NCBI GenBank assembly: GCA_049273695.1
Contig: JBASRE010000004.1
Span: 199,205 to 263,204 of the forward strand
Origin: UBA11740 sp049273695
Lineage (GTDB): Bacteria; Acidobacteriota; Blastocatellia; Pyrinomonadales; Pyrinomonadaceae
Direction of reading: 5' to 3'
Length of the DNA stretch: 64,000 nucleotides
The translations under genes and the position numbers were made by a program. The first letter of the stretch is position 1, and each line of letters opens with the position of its first letter. This document shows, one piece after another, positions 54,001 to 61,258 of the stretch. Below the pieces are notes generated by a model. That model was not told where the DNA came from. It was given only the letters and a program-made list of their open reading frames with translations, and did no database searches.

Positions 54001-57000
54001 GGCGACGACGGAAGGCACCACCGCGGTTCCGCCGCCCACGAAGCAGTTTAATTTCACCGTGACGAAGTCTGGTACGACCTCTGAACAAGCGACCGTCAAC
54101 TACCAGACTGCAGACGATACGGGCGGCGCAAACCCAGCGACCTCCGGAGCCGATTGCAGCACCCCGGGAGTGGACTACATCCCGACTAGTGGCACGGTGA
54201 TATTCCCGGCCGCCGGTCCCGGTTCGACGTCCCAGACAGTTACAGTTCTCGTTTGCCGCGATAGTGTCTTCGAACCTAACGAGACGTTCCTGGTGAATTT
54301 GTCCGGTCAGGTGAACGCCACCATCGGTGATGGCCAGGCAGTCGGCACGATAAACAACGACGATGTTCCCGCAGGCGGTTTCGTCGTCAATACCACGGCC
54401 GACACGATCGACGATAACCTGTGTCTGCCAATTGGCAGCGGTAACGGTTGCACCCTGCGCGAAGCAATTAACGCCGTCAACGCGAGCCCCTCGGCCACGG
54501 CCATCAACTTTGCGATTCCGGCCAATGACGCGCGCCACTTCTATTACAAGGATGATGGGGTTCCGAATCAGGTAACCAACGACGTCACTCACGTGCTGGT
54601 GACGACGGCCGCGAACGATGCTGCCTTACCGGCCGACAAGGATCCGGATTGGCCGCACGGCTGGTGGTCGATTCTGCCGACGTCGGCCTTGCCGGCGGTG
54701 ACGCAGGCAGCCACTGTTGACGGTTACACTCAGACAGACGCGGCGGTGAACACGTCCGCGACCAGCACCAACGCGGTGCTCAGAATTGAAGTGGAAGGTT
54801 CCAGCGCGGGCGCCGCGGTGACCGGTTTGGTGGTCTCGAACGGATCGTCAATCGTCCGCGGCCTGGTGATCAATCGATTCACAAGTCACGGCCTGCAATC
54901 CAGCGGCGCCGTCACCGGTAACTTCATCGGCGCCGATGTCAGCGGCACGCTCGACCTCGGCAACACTGAGAGTGGCGTGTTAGGCGCCAATAATATGACT
55001 ATTGGCGGGAATACACCCGCGCTCGCCAATCTCCTCTCGGGCAACGATAACCATGGAGTCCTGTTCACGAACTTCAACAGCAGCATCGTGCAGGGCAACT
55101 ACATTGGCGCCAAAGCCGATGGCGTAAGCGCGCTCGGCAACTCAGGTAACGGCGTTCACCTGGCAGGCGGGAGTGCGGTCTTCAACACGATCGGCGGCAC
55201 GGCTGCCGGCGAAGCGAACACGATCGCTTTCAACGGAAATGATGGCGTTTCGTTGCCGGATGCAGGCATCGGAAACGTCATCCGTGGTAATTCGATCTTC
55301 TCGAACGGCACGACGGCTGCGCACTTGGGAATCGACCATGGACCGGTCGACGGGGTGACCGCCAATGATGCTGCGCCTGATGCGGACAGCGGTCCGAATG
55401 CTCTGCAGAACTTCCCGGTCATCCAGTCGGCGGTCGTTGGGAGTCCCAACCTGATCTCCGGAACGTTAAGCTCCGCGCCAAACCAGACCTTCTCGATCGA
55501 TTTGTATGCGAACGCTGTTTGTGACACGTCGGGTAACGGTGAAGGGAAGACCTATCTCGGGTCGACTACCACGACCACTGATTCCAATGGCCTCGGTGGA
55601 TGGAGATTCAGTCCCGCCACGCTTAACCTGACCGATCAGATTACGGCGACGGCCACCAGCGCGACCAATAACACCTCTGAATTCTCGCAGTGCTTCACGC
55701 CAACGACGTTCAGTGCTGGCCAGCTTCAGTTCGCTCAAACGGCCATAAGTGATCCGGAAACGAATACCGGGTCGCACACAGTAACTTTCACGGTGCAGCG
55801 GGTCGGCGGGTCTAATCGGGCGGCCTCAGTCAATTACACGATCAACGATGGCTCGGCAACCATCGCTGATAATGACTATTCAGTCAGCTCGCCAACCGGA
55901 ACACTGCAATGGCCGAACGGAGACGCGACCGACCGCACCATCACCATCACGGTAAACGGCGACACTAAGTATGAGGGCGACGAGACGGTAACCATCGTGC
56001 TCTCAAGTCCGGTGGGGGCGACGATCGCCGGCCCGGACACGGCCACGCTGACGATTACCGATGACGATCTGTTGCTGGTTGACGACGATCTGGTCCAGTG
56101 TCCGACTGCCGCGTACACGACCATTCAGTCTGCAATCAATGCAGCGTTGGCCGGCCAGACTGTTCAGGTTTGCGCGGGAACTTATGAGGAGCAGGTCACC
56201 GTCAACAAGAGTCTGACGGTGGTGGGCCCGAACGCCAACATCAACCCCAACACCGGGGTCCGAGTCGCTGAAGCCATCATCAGTCCGACTGCCAGCGACC
56301 CGCTGAACCCGGGCTTTGCCGGACCCATTGTGGTCACATTCACGGCGAGTGGGGTGACCTTCAAAGGATTCACCGTTGACGGCGATAACCCGTTAAATAA
56401 CTCTGGCGTTGTCTTTAACGGTGCAGACGTTGACGCTGAGTTCGGCATCTACGGCGATGGCTCAGCCGATATGGATGCGGTCATCGAAAACAACATCGTC
56501 AAGAACATCGGCGAGATCGCGATTTGGCTAAACACCTTTGGCATCGGCGGCGCGCGAAATGCCAATAGCCGCATGACCGCCAATAAGGTAGACAACGTTC
56601 TTGGCGCATTTGGCCAGGCCTTGCGCATTTCAGACGACTGCTGGGCTGACGTGACGAACAACGTCGTTACCCGGTCGCGCGTCGGAATTGTCATCGAGAA
56701 TTTCAGCGGTAACGTGACCACGCACCCGGCTTCGGTCATTGAAAACAACGACGTCACGACGTTCCGGATCGGTATCCGTCACAACCTGCACTACGTTTAC
56801 GGGTTGCCGGGCTTCACTATTCGCAACAACACGGTGCAGTCATACGTCCAGACGCCAATGCCCTCACAGGTGACGACGCCAACTACTTATGAAGGCATTC
56901 GCGTTGAATCGATCCAACAGACGGTTGATGTAGACATCACGAACAATACCGTGGACGGCAACCGGGCGGCGCTCCAGACAGCAGGCTATACCCGGGTTGA

Positions 57001-59263
57001 GGGTCTCGGTATTACAAATGCATCAGCCGTGTCGCCTAACATTAGCTTTACCGGCAACCGCTCTTTCGACAACATCCGCGGCGTCTTCCATGACACGCCC
57101 GCCGTGCCGACGTTTACCTGCAACACCATTGTGGGCAACTCTACCGGCGTCGAAATAAGTGCGAATGCTACAAATGGCCTGATCGCCAACAATAACAACA
57201 TCTTTGGCAACGGCGTTGGTATGCTCAATAACAGTCCCGCCGGAAGCGTCAATGCTGAGAATAACTACTGGGGAAGTGCGACCGGCCCGACCATCGCCAG
57301 CAACCCGACTGGAACCGGCGACAGCATCACCGGCACGGGAGCCGCAGCGGTGGATTACGACCCCTTCCTCACCAGTGCTGCCTCGTGCGCACCGGTCGCG
57401 CCGCCCACCATCAGCAAGGCGTTTGGCACAGTGTCGGTGCCGCCGAACGGTTCGACTACGTTGAGCTTTACGATCGGTAATCCGAACAGCAGCACGCTTA
57501 CGGGAATAGGCTTTACCGATCCGCTGCCGTCCGGACTCATCGTCGCGACGCCCAACGGCCTGACTGGTAGTTGCGGAGGCGGCACGATTACCGCGGCCGA
57601 TGGCTCAAGCAGTATCAGTCTCTCGGGCGCGACTTTGACGGCAGGCACTACGTGCACGTTCACTGTGAATGTGCAGGTCAACACTTTGGGCACGAAAAAC
57701 AACACCACGGGTAACGTGAGCTCAACTGAGGGCGGCGTAGGCGGCACCGCTTCGGCCTCTCTCAACGTGACTCCGCCTTCGTTGTCCATCAATGATGTCA
57801 CGCTCGCTGAAGGAACCGGCGGCACGACCAACTTTGTGTTCACCGTCACGAAGACTGGTGACGGCGCCGCTGATGTCAATTTCACAACCGTTGATGGCAC
57901 TGCCCAGGACGACAATCCGGTCAGCGAAGACAACGACTACGCGCCGAACAACGGCACCTTAAGCTTTGGTGTGACCGAGCCGACCAAGACGATTACGGTC
58001 ATGGTCAACGGAGACGCTACGCCAGAACTCATCGAGAACTTCACGGTGGTCTTATCGGGCCCGACCGGCGGCGCGACGATCACTGATGATACGGGCCTCG
58101 GGACGATTCTGAATGACGACGAATCAGCCGCGGCCGGCCAACTGATTATTAGTGAGTTCCGCTTCAGCGGCCCGGGCGTAACGGTGGGTCAGGAAGCTAA
58201 CGACGAGTTCATCGAGCTTTACAACAATACCGATGCGGACATCTTCGTCACCACCACTGACGGTTCGACGGGCTGGGCAGTGGCGAACTCAAGTGGCGTG
58301 CCGATCTTCTTTGTCCCGAACGGCACGACGATTCCGGCCCGTGGGCATTTCCTTGGCACTAACACAACCGGCTACTCGCTGAAGGATTATGGCGGCACGG
58401 ACGCGGCGCTGGGCGACGCCACCTGGACCACCGATATTCCAGACAACACGGCGATCACCGCCTTCCGCACGAACAACGCGGCGAACTTCAATGCGACCAA
58501 TCGACTCGATTCAGTCGGTCCGAACACTGAAACCAACCCGCTGTACAAGGAGGCCGCCGGATACGCGCCACTGGTAACCCCAAATCTTGAACACACGTTC
58601 TTCCGTCAAATCTGTGTGTTCCAGGCCGGGTGCCCGACGCCGGGACGTCCGCGCGATACCGAGGACAATGCGGCCGACTTCATCTACGCCAACACGCAGG
58701 GAACGCCCGGAGACCGCCTGGGTGCGCCGGGGCCTGAGAACCTCGCATCGCCCATCAAACGCGATCCGGCCATCAATCTGTTGCTTCTCGACGCCACCGT
58801 CGGAGACGCGACCGCGCCCAATCGAGTTCGCGATACAAATCCGGATGCTGGCAATGCTTCGACCTTTGGAACGATGACGATTCGCCGGCGGGTTGTGAAT
58901 CAAACCGGAAACACTGTTACCCGGCTTAGGTTCCGCGTGATCGACATGACCACGCATCCGTCAGGCTCACTCGCGGACCTGCGTCTGCGATCATCGGCGG
59001 GTGAATCGATCAATGGCATTAACGACCCGAATACCTGCGCTTCGACGGGAACGCCTACTACGCCAACATGCACAGTCAACGTCACTGGACTGACGCTCGA
59101 GCAGCCGCCAAATCAACCGGTAGGCAACGGCGGCGGTATGAATTCAACCGTCACGCTGCCCGGCGGTCTGGCTCCAGGCCAAAGCATCAATGTGAACTTC
59201 CTGCTCGGAGTCCAAAAGACGGGAGCGTTCAGGTTCTACCTGGTGATTGAGGCGCTGCCGTAG
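42029..59263 (+). CDS. Giant exported modular surface protein (5744 aa)
   Basis: A Sec signal peptide (SAPLAALALLAVLCALPFIA, cut near TEA/AP) starts the protein; ATG at 42059 is an alternative start. Approximate order by residue: lectin-like or novel region 100-335; DUF11-like 338-464; beta-solenoid with GANLSVISGTTLTIDDG repeats 465-1560; Calx-beta 1-3 (1561-1925); CSLREA motif CTLRAAIMEVNA and parallel beta-helix with GNYIGTD repeats (1928-2478); choice-of-anchor D-like 2485-2606; beta-helix 2608-2990; Ig-like 3000-3091; Calx-beta 4; beta-helix 3211-3511; unassigned module 3518-3754; Calx-beta 5-7; second CSLREA (CTLREAINAVNA) and beta-helix 4118-4558; Calx-beta 8; beta-helix 4690-5115; DUF11-like 5121-5251; Calx-beta 9; lamin-tail domain from 5371 (LIISEFRFSG); C-terminal beta domain. 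No LPXTG, PEP-CTERM or recognised sorting tail. Likely adhesin or matrix protein; function inferred. Confidence 0.9.
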   Translation: MSHTPYGPRAMTRAKRQQQSARLLFALRSAPLAALALLAVLCALPFIARTEAAPTSSAFNTHHSSSSSRYSGLGDNSDIYTKILTSRNRSARYLSPHTPMFAGETLYDSFADGDFTANPVWGGNTGNWAIQANSDVAAGATGSNTLRLAAPAVSQTDYLSSQIASWADSQEWGVFIGRRAQALTAANQSHFWLYANESTLNNATVDGYRLAIGDDSGADEIRLEYVVNGALSATVLTSSGSVPNGLTDIGFLVRVTRNSSGIFQIFTSTLPTANGTGAIASDIPNSTNANINQGIAQHTTIVPAANGYVGVAALHSTGANAIVGAEFDQVYFTATVAPPSIQKLFQHSSIVVGGSTMMTLSVVNPNFVTTLTGIAFSDTLPTGLAFNGDFSAPICGGTISVSGATISLTGGTEAPTSGDCNIALPVNANGAATGLLTNTTSAVTSTNGGTGNSASAQITVNLPPPKYRSRQSGAWNDFTSWQVDSGSGFVDAVSGQTPTSADDTITIQNGHTVSVTANVNADQVTVELGANLSVISGTTLTIDDGTGTDLDVNGITEVNGTAVISGAGLFSLNSGATLTIGDANGISTAACGTGSTCGSIRTVTRSFSGTANYNYNNGSAQATGNALTSVNNLSVQSGTVLSLTTGVTVNGTFNVNTGTTLHTGINTLSGAGVFNLFSGATLGIGSAAGITSSGGTGNVQTATRNFNTGATYNYNGSTNQSVGNGLPATVANLTISNTGTIGNNTVTGNPGQAVTGSLNLVSGVYASASDYHHVVINSSGTLSISNPITVSGDWTNNGTFTNNGFGVTFDGTGAQTITTGGTVAGKTFAGFTVNKSSGTATLAGDLRALTVTITAGTFNQGASFSVQTTAGGAVASVGTNGIWENFGTGDLTLSGNISNAGTISFNGNGTACNELATNDISISSTGGARTWSGTGTFSMTDVTVANQSSASPLPPIAILVNSGTDGGGNTGWVFVDQCTAGTYTWIGGTLGANTDWQVSTNWNPARATPAAGDVLIFDGASTPAPIVTNVPTQTISSLQLKNSANAVQLNAAALGPHTLTITGNAGLDVQAVSRLELVGSTGLTIAVTTGSASTINGQMALAGGPHQLTGANAGQIVFASGSIFTASTGFTGHPFGQGTDGSVIFQSGASAFFNAGSDPFGGSGNEIVTFNLGSNQEFSASTAFDSNGRTYGNLTLTGATTFNGSGANPLTVTGNFALGSSTTVILSGTAGGDMVVNGNFTDGNTLASAFQSNGRIVTFSGGSSTQTISKAGVIGEIFAHLRILKTGGSVKLLSEINVNGSITFAGVAGNAVDVLEMNGKGVSLPGTLSSVPDANSGFKGDQIGASLFIGGSVNPLGNPIHFVSGGEFLNLFFVDRASGVSVDTNLTIGHPTTTPNGNLTLTNGVLDMGANTLTLNPNATLSRTTGYVSGNLKKNFGATGAFNFAVGTANGYSPVGVNVTAGTGDLTVKAVQGPQPNITGANALQRYWTLNGTGITADLTFNYLDPTDIPGTANESLFVIFKYDGSFSTPGGTVNTGANTATINGVSSFSDWTLAEAAAVQEGALEFSSATYTEAENVGGGTVTITVNRTGGSDGAVSVDYATVVGGTATGGATCVGAPTFTDYLDASGTLNFADNETSKTFTITLCNDIAFEPNDTVNLALSNPQGGATLGAQNTSVLNITSEDAAPTISINDVTAAEGNAGTTNFTFNIFRVGSPSQDPINIAYHTVDVGAVAPGDYSAVAAGNTSIAAFGPSVNITISVNGDTDFEPDETFNVVLDSVSVGTIGDGTGVGTITNDDAAPTPDVSVALFGAASVAENSGTPLVYRFTRTDSSSAITVNFAATGTADPNNDYAVTGTDVSFTPGTASGTIDFGVGESQKDVSVTPSDDGDDEPDETVILTVASGTGYNVGTPASDTGTITDDDVTCPTTLEVNDAGDGTDFNPGDGICETAAGNGMCTLRAAIMEVNALTTCTSSITITFNIGGSGVQTIQPASALPVITQPVFIDGYSQPGSSMNTLAAGNDAVINIELDGTNAGSAFIPGLVLGGGSSGVQGLIINRFSGQGIHIPPGSDNNAIIGNFIGTDATGLADAGNALDGVFIEGSTNEVGCEVEGERNVISGNDGHGVQISGSPAQFNVVSGNYIGTDKNGTAAVPNSNVGLMVIQGSFNLIGSTDPIGRNVISGNNNSGVQLHQDGNGNGGSDNVVIGNYIGVDVTGATALPNTGTGLNVFGKNNQIGGTIAGSRNVISGNGLWGMRMVGGVIDLNDGVSGNIVQGNYIGVAADGTTAMGNGWAGIDLSNASTSTIGGLNPGEANVIANNGNAAGAVSKDGISITKAAGPAPANQNLIRGNSIYNNGQLGIDLVGGTESGSGVTTNDVGDGDTGPNDLQNFPVITSATVGSTTVSGTIDSVAGNDTIDIYLNTGCDPSGNGEGQTWLASGSASGGTFTITVPTITAGQIFTATATDAATNTSEFSACFTAAAATAPEIDVKGNGISIADGDNSPSLADGTDFGSFPSSHTFTIDNLGSSDLTLSGTPFVQITGANPSDFIVTSQPSSPVGASGSTSFTIFAGASAPGTRTATVSIANDDSDENPYTFDIQILGLSVLTVTPATTPTAADNDYTRINNAVQASFSGQTIKLLGTFNWTEANAAASWALGSDGLTGGANSDDDYGITPPAGLNNVTFTADNLGDGSIQGPGDLAGVNLEGVFSFFRGQNQNWTISNIRFLDFDLSIGMFAIATTDFNNTNISNNYIRMARDLNATVAPADVNQNIAIHFSFGANQTISGNTIEIQGDGISAGANFASDVGMQSNTSGGAVYDGLQITNNIVRVLNAQDAANPQVVLGIWENGHAHTSDITVSGNQFLNPAAGNNPATNLQRAFRVTSHSSATTTVTYSGNSISGANIGFQWLAATNFSGNQPVIVEGNTITNNGTGLLVQSQGLANIRFNRIVGNTTGLNNIDGIVTAENNWWGCNTGPGTAGCDSVTGTADFDPWVVLLVSASPSSITPGGTSTVTADMTRNSAVGNPAHGGAATLPLPDAAFSATNGTMLPTTNSFSSGLATSTFTSTNSSNGSACVDVDNQQTCTTITVTAPSFSVNDVTMAEGNGGPGSTSFIFTITKTGATALNASVNYETVDGTAVSPTDFTAIPVTNVTFLPSETTKQVTVFVNGELAVEPDETFTLQLSNASGATIGDASGLGTIQNDDACPPQATVYVDDNFANPTVGEDPDGGGPATNFGCDSFATIQGGVDGVAPGGTVIVNAGTYNEDVNVHKAGVSVLGAGAGSVSVIGPIGGAGATFQITASNVTLAGMTITRAGNNTTDWNNPGLNSVGVAIQGLSITGALIRDNVITGNRTGIDINNSGGHTVRNNVIDFNRTGLIFRNQTDQMTVIENFITNNWTVGVLFLDASGGTNSPVQTSLHSTYSNNSISANWYGQIVDRQTGGSLPPPATTNYKNFRGNWFGTTSPVVTTANSAEPGYAAQIPVAYGGTATPPGGQPDIAGPASANFQYTPFLLSGTDTNVETVPGRGTNGFQGVANTVVVSYVTPNGWFFFDDLPGTGTGSGGFEIGPATPPLGNGSAFLTVDSQGRHALGVFNYNGTRADDLLALLYQSYQNNNANTVVANSLQFDIDYDLNDAATAYSGRLVFEPYLSPAQGAVAQNVWQNWDARGGMWYGTRTTVTVNNVAGVTQPCQPASPCTWAQVLSLFPNAGVRNAAGSAVLFKAGGPWAPGFDGNVDNFRLQHNGALVTYDFEPGPQLSINDVTQVETNAGTTAFTFNVTLTESSSQTITVNYQTADDSATTSDLDYVAVPSTGITFNPGETSKPVTVFVNGDTKFELNDQFFVNLSGPVNASILDGQGVGTITNDDTQPTISIDDVTAFEGDSGTTNFNFTVSLSNPSYLPVTVTAETANGTATTADSDYNGVAPTIVTISANTTTQTFQVQVNGDTKFELDETFFVNLSLPSNATIADPQGMGTITNDDAAPTISINDLATTEGTTAVPPPTKQFNFTVTKSGTTSEQATVNYQTADDTGGANPATSGADCSTPGVDYIPTSGTVIFPAAGPGSTSQTVTVLVCRDSVFEPNETFLVNLSGQVNATIGDGQAVGTINNDDVPAGGFVVNTTADTIDDNLCLPIGSGNGCTLREAINAVNASPSATAINFAIPANDARHFYYKDDGVPNQVTNDVTHVLVTTAANDAALPADKDPDWPHGWWSILPTSALPAVTQAATVDGYTQTDAAVNTSATSTNAVLRIEVEGSSAGAAVTGLVVSNGSSIVRGLVINRFTSHGLQSSGAVTGNFIGADVSGTLDLGNTESGVLGANNMTIGGNTPALANLLSGNDNHGVLFTNFNSSIVQGNYIGAKADGVSALGNSGNGVHLAGGSAVFNTIGGTAAGEANTIAFNGNDGVSLPDAGIGNVIRGNSIFSNGTTAAHLGIDHGPVDGVTANDAAPDADSGPNALQNFPVIQSAVVGSPNLISGTLSSAPNQTFSIDLYANAVCDTSGNGEGKTYLGSTTTTTDSNGLGGWRFSPATLNLTDQITATATSATNNTSEFSQCFTPTTFSAGQLQFAQTAISDPETNTGSHTVTFTVQRVGGSNRAASVNYTINDGSATIADNDYSVSSPTGTLQWPNGDATDRTITITVNGDTKYEGDETVTIVLSSPVGATIAGPDTATLTITDDDLLLVDDDLVQCPTAAYTTIQSAINAALAGQTVQVCAGTYEEQVTVNKSLTVVGPNANINPNTGVRVAEAIISPTASDPLNPGFAGPIVVTFTASGVTFKGFTVDGDNPLNNSGVVFNGADVDAEFGIYGDGSADMDAVIENNIVKNIGEIAIWLNTFGIGGARNANSRMTANKVDNVLGAFGQALRISDDCWADVTNNVVTRSRVGIVIENFSGNVTTHPASVIENNDVTTFRIGIRHNLHYVYGLPGFTIRNNTVQSYVQTPMPSQVTTPTTYEGIRVESIQQTVDVDITNNTVDGNRAALQTAGYTRVEGLGITNASAVSPNISFTGNRSFDNIRGVFHDTPAVPTFTCNTIVGNSTGVEISANATNGLIANNNNIFGNGVGMLNNSPAGSVNAENNYWGSATGPTIASNPTGTGDSITGTGAAAVDYDPFLTSAASCAPVAPPTISKAFGTVSVPPNGSTTLSFTIGNPNSSTLTGIGFTDPLPSGLIVATPNGLTGSCGGGTITAADGSSSISLSGATLTAGTTCTFTVNVQVNTLGTKNNTTGNVSSTEGGVGGTASASLNVTPPSLSINDVTLAEGTGGTTNFVFTVTKTGDGAADVNFTTVDGTAQDDNPVSEDNDYAPNNGTLSFGVTEPTKTITVMVNGDATPELIENFTVVLSGPTGGATITDDTGLGTILNDDESAAAGQLIISEFRFSGPGVTVGQEANDEFIELYNNTDADIFVTTTDGSTGWAVANSSGVPIFFVPNGTTIPARGHFLGTNTTGYSLKDYGGTDAALGDATWTTDIPDNTAITAFRTNNAANFNATNRLDSVGPNTETNPLYKEAAGYAPLVTPNLEHTFFRQICVFQAGCPTPGRPRDTEDNAADFIYANTQGTPGDRLGAPGPENLASPIKRDPAINLLLLDATVGDATAPNRVRDTNPDAGNASTFGTMTIRRRVVNQTGNTVTRLRFRVIDMTTHPSGSLADLRLRSSAGESINGINDPNTCASTGTPTTPTCTVNVTGLTLEQPPNQPVGNGGGMNSTVTLPGGLAPGQSINVNFLLGVQKTGAFRFYLVIEALP

Positions 59264-59267
59264 GAAA

Positions 59268-59301
59268 GCAGTGGGCAGTGAGCGGTGGGCAGTAGGCAGT
59301 C
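59268..59301. repeat. Right copy of GGCAGT-type repeat flanking the giant gene
   Basis: AGCAGTGGGCAGTGAGCGGT then GGGCAGTAGGCAGT consists of GGCAGT/GCGGT units and is the inverse of the ACTGCC units at 41975. It lies between the giant gene stop and a terminator hairpin. Confidence 0.6.
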
Positions 59302-59304
59302 TAA

Positions 59305-59343
59305 GGCCGCGTGAAGATTCGCTCCTCACGCGGCCATTCTTAT
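59305..59343. terminator. Bidirectional terminator hairpin
   Basis: GGCCGCGTGA-agattcgctcc-TCACGCGGCC is a perfect 10-bp stem followed by ATTCTTAT. It lies 41 bases after the giant gene stop and about 50 bases beyond the pfkA stop on the other strand, so it can serve both convergent genes. Confidence 0.75.
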
Positions 59344-59386
59344 GGATTCGGCAGTTAAGAATTCAGTTGCGAGATGCCCGCAGAGT

Positions 59387-60418
59387 CTACCCAAAGAAAA
59401 TTTCGGCGATTCGATAAATCTCTTCGTCCAGTCGCTTGAGTTCGCCGATGGCTTCATCCAATGAAGCTGACTCAATCTTGTTTCCGCGCAATGCAGCCAT
59501 CCGGCCGAATTCACCCGCCTGAATCATTTCGTAAGCTTTAATTCCGAAGCGCGTGGCTAGAATCCGATCGAATGGTGTCGGCGAACCTCCGCGCTGCACG
59601 TAGCCCAGTATCGTGACGCGCGTGGAAATTCCAGTGTGCCGTTCAATCTGCGTCGCCAGCGCAACGCCGATCCCACCCAAACGGTCGTGACGGTAAATTG
59701 CCGCGTATTGCTCTTCGGTCAGGAATACTTCGTCAGGATGCGGGTGCGCGTCTTCCGCGACTACGACTATTGAGAAAGCGCGTCCTTCGGACTTGCGGTG
59801 CTCCAGTAATTCGCACACACGCGAAATGCGGAACGGATGTTCGGGCACCAGCACGACGTCCGCGCCGCCGGCGATGCCGCCGTACGCGGCAATCCACCCG
59901 GTGTGACGGCCCATCACCTCAACCACCATCACCCGGTGATGAGATTCAGCGGTCGAGTGCAAACGATCGATAGCGTCGGTGACTATGGTAACGGCGGTGT
60001 CGAAACCGAAAGTGAAATCCGTACCGCTGATATCGTTGTCAATCGTCTTCGGAATTCCGACGAGTCTGACTTGATGGTGCCGCCACAAATCGCGTGCGGC
60101 TGAAAGCGAGCCTTCACCGCCGACCACGACCAGCGCGTCCATCTGCCGTGACGCAAAATTCTCCTTTAACGCCGCGAGAGAGTCTTCATCTTTGAGCGGA
60201 TTGAATCGCGAGGTGCCGAGAATCGTGCCGCCCCGCGGCAGAATCCCGATAACCTTATCCCGCGACAGCTCTTCAATGTCGTTTTCCACCAGTCCGCGGT
60301 AGCCATTTCTAATGCCGAGCACGGTGGCTCCGTCTCGCGTTGCGCATCGCACGATTGCCCGAATGGCCGCGTTCAGCCCCGGACAGTCTCCCCCGCCAGT
60401 GAGTACTCCAATTCGCAT
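59387..60418 (-). CDS. pfkA: 6-phosphofructokinase, Gly104/Lys124 type
   Basis: Phosphorylates fructose 6-phosphate in glycolysis. 343 aa, group A PFK. Motifs include VLTGGGDCPGLNAAIRA, VVVGGEGSLSAARDL and GIPKTIDNDI. At the two positions that track phosphoryl donor, it has Gly103 (in GGEGS; E. coli Gly104 position), usual for ATP users, together with Lys124 (PKTIDND), usual for pyrophosphate users. This G/K combination is known from actinobacterial ATP-PFKs, so ATP is favoured but not certain. MGRHTGWIAAYGG and TILGYVQRGGSPTPFDR are also conserved. Confidence 0.95.
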   Translation of the reverse strand: MRIGVLTGGGDCPGLNAAIRAIVRCATRDGATVLGIRNGYRGLVENDIEELSRDKVIGILPRGGTILGTSRFNPLKDEDSLAALKENFASRQMDALVVVGGEGSLSAARDLWRHHQVRLVGIPKTIDNDISGTDFTFGFDTAVTIVTDAIDRLHSTAESHHRVMVVEVMGRHTGWIAAYGGIAGGADVVLVPEHPFRISRVCELLEHRKSEGRAFSIVVVAEDAHPHPDEVFLTEEQYAAIYRHDRLGGIGVALATQIERHTGISTRVTILGYVQRGGSPTPFDRILATRFGIKAYEMIQAGEFGRMAALRGNKIESASLDEAIGELKRLDEEIYRIAEIFFG

Positions 60419-60496
60419 TTGAGTGAATTACGCGCGCCAAATGATTTCGCGCGTTGCAATTTTCTGGTTTAACATCATTGCGCCCGCATTTTAGGT

Positions 60497-61258
60497 ATGT
60501 CAACCGAGGGGTTAAATTCTCTGGCCACTGAACCGCTCATTCTTGCGATCGAAACCGGCACGCGCGCCGGCGGTGTCGCCATCGCACGCGGCGAAGAAAT
60601 TCTCGCCTCACGGTTAGGCGACGCGTCGTCTTCGCATTCGCAGGATTTGATTGAAAACATCGACGCGGTTCTTAAAGAAGCCGGGGTCGAGTTGTCGACG
60701 ATTGACCTTCTGGCGGCGGCAATCGGGCCCGGAAGTTTCACCGGTTTACGAATCGGCCTGGCCACCGCGAAATCGCTTGCCGTGTCGCTCGATCGCAGGT
60801 GCGTCGGCGTTTCAACACTTGCCGCGGTATCACACGCGGCGGGCGTCGCCGAACGCACAGTCGCGCTGCTGCCCGCGGGGCGCGGCGAAGTCTTTGCGCA
60901 AATGTTCGCCGTGCGCGACGACGAGGTAGAGCCGCTCGACGAACCCGCGCATATCAGTCCTAATGCGCTGATTGCGAAATACGGCCGCTATCCGCAATTG
61001 ACCTGGGCGGGAGAAGGCGCGCACGCCCAGCTCGAATTAATCCGTGGTGAAGCACAAGCGAAGGGAATTGAGCTGAAGGCCGGTGCTCGCGCCGAAGACA
61101 CGAACGGCTGGATGCTCGCCCCGCCGTCTCCAGGCCTCGCCGCAGATGTCGCGAAATTGGCTTCTCGCGAATGGCGCAAAGGAAACGTGATCGATCCGGA
61201 CAAACTGCGCGCGAATTACGTCCGCGCTTCGGACGCGGAAATTAAGACTCATGCTTGA
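60497..61258 (+). CDS. tsaB: tRNA N6-threonylcarbamoyladenosine biosynthesis protein TsaB
   Basis: A 253-aa partner of TsaD in making the t6A modification at position 37 of ANN-decoding tRNAs. The ASKHA-fold N-terminus reads LILAIETGTRAGGVAIARG and the signature is AIGPGSFTGLRIGLATAKSL. The C-terminal half is more variable, as usual. It is longer than many TsaB (about 220-230). It overlaps rimI by 8 bases, a common tsaB-rimI arrangement. Divergent from pfkA across a 78-bp gap. Confidence 0.94.
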   Translation: MSTEGLNSLATEPLILAIETGTRAGGVAIARGEEILASRLGDASSSHSQDLIENIDAVLKEAGVELSTIDLLAAAIGPGSFTGLRIGLATAKSLAVSLDRRCVGVSTLAAVSHAAGVAERTVALLPAGRGEVFAQMFAVRDDEVEPLDEPAHISPNALIAKYGRYPQLTWAGEGAHAQLELIRGEAQAKGIELKAGARAEDTNGWMLAPPSPGLAADVAKLASREWRKGNVIDPDKLRANYVRASDAEIKTHA

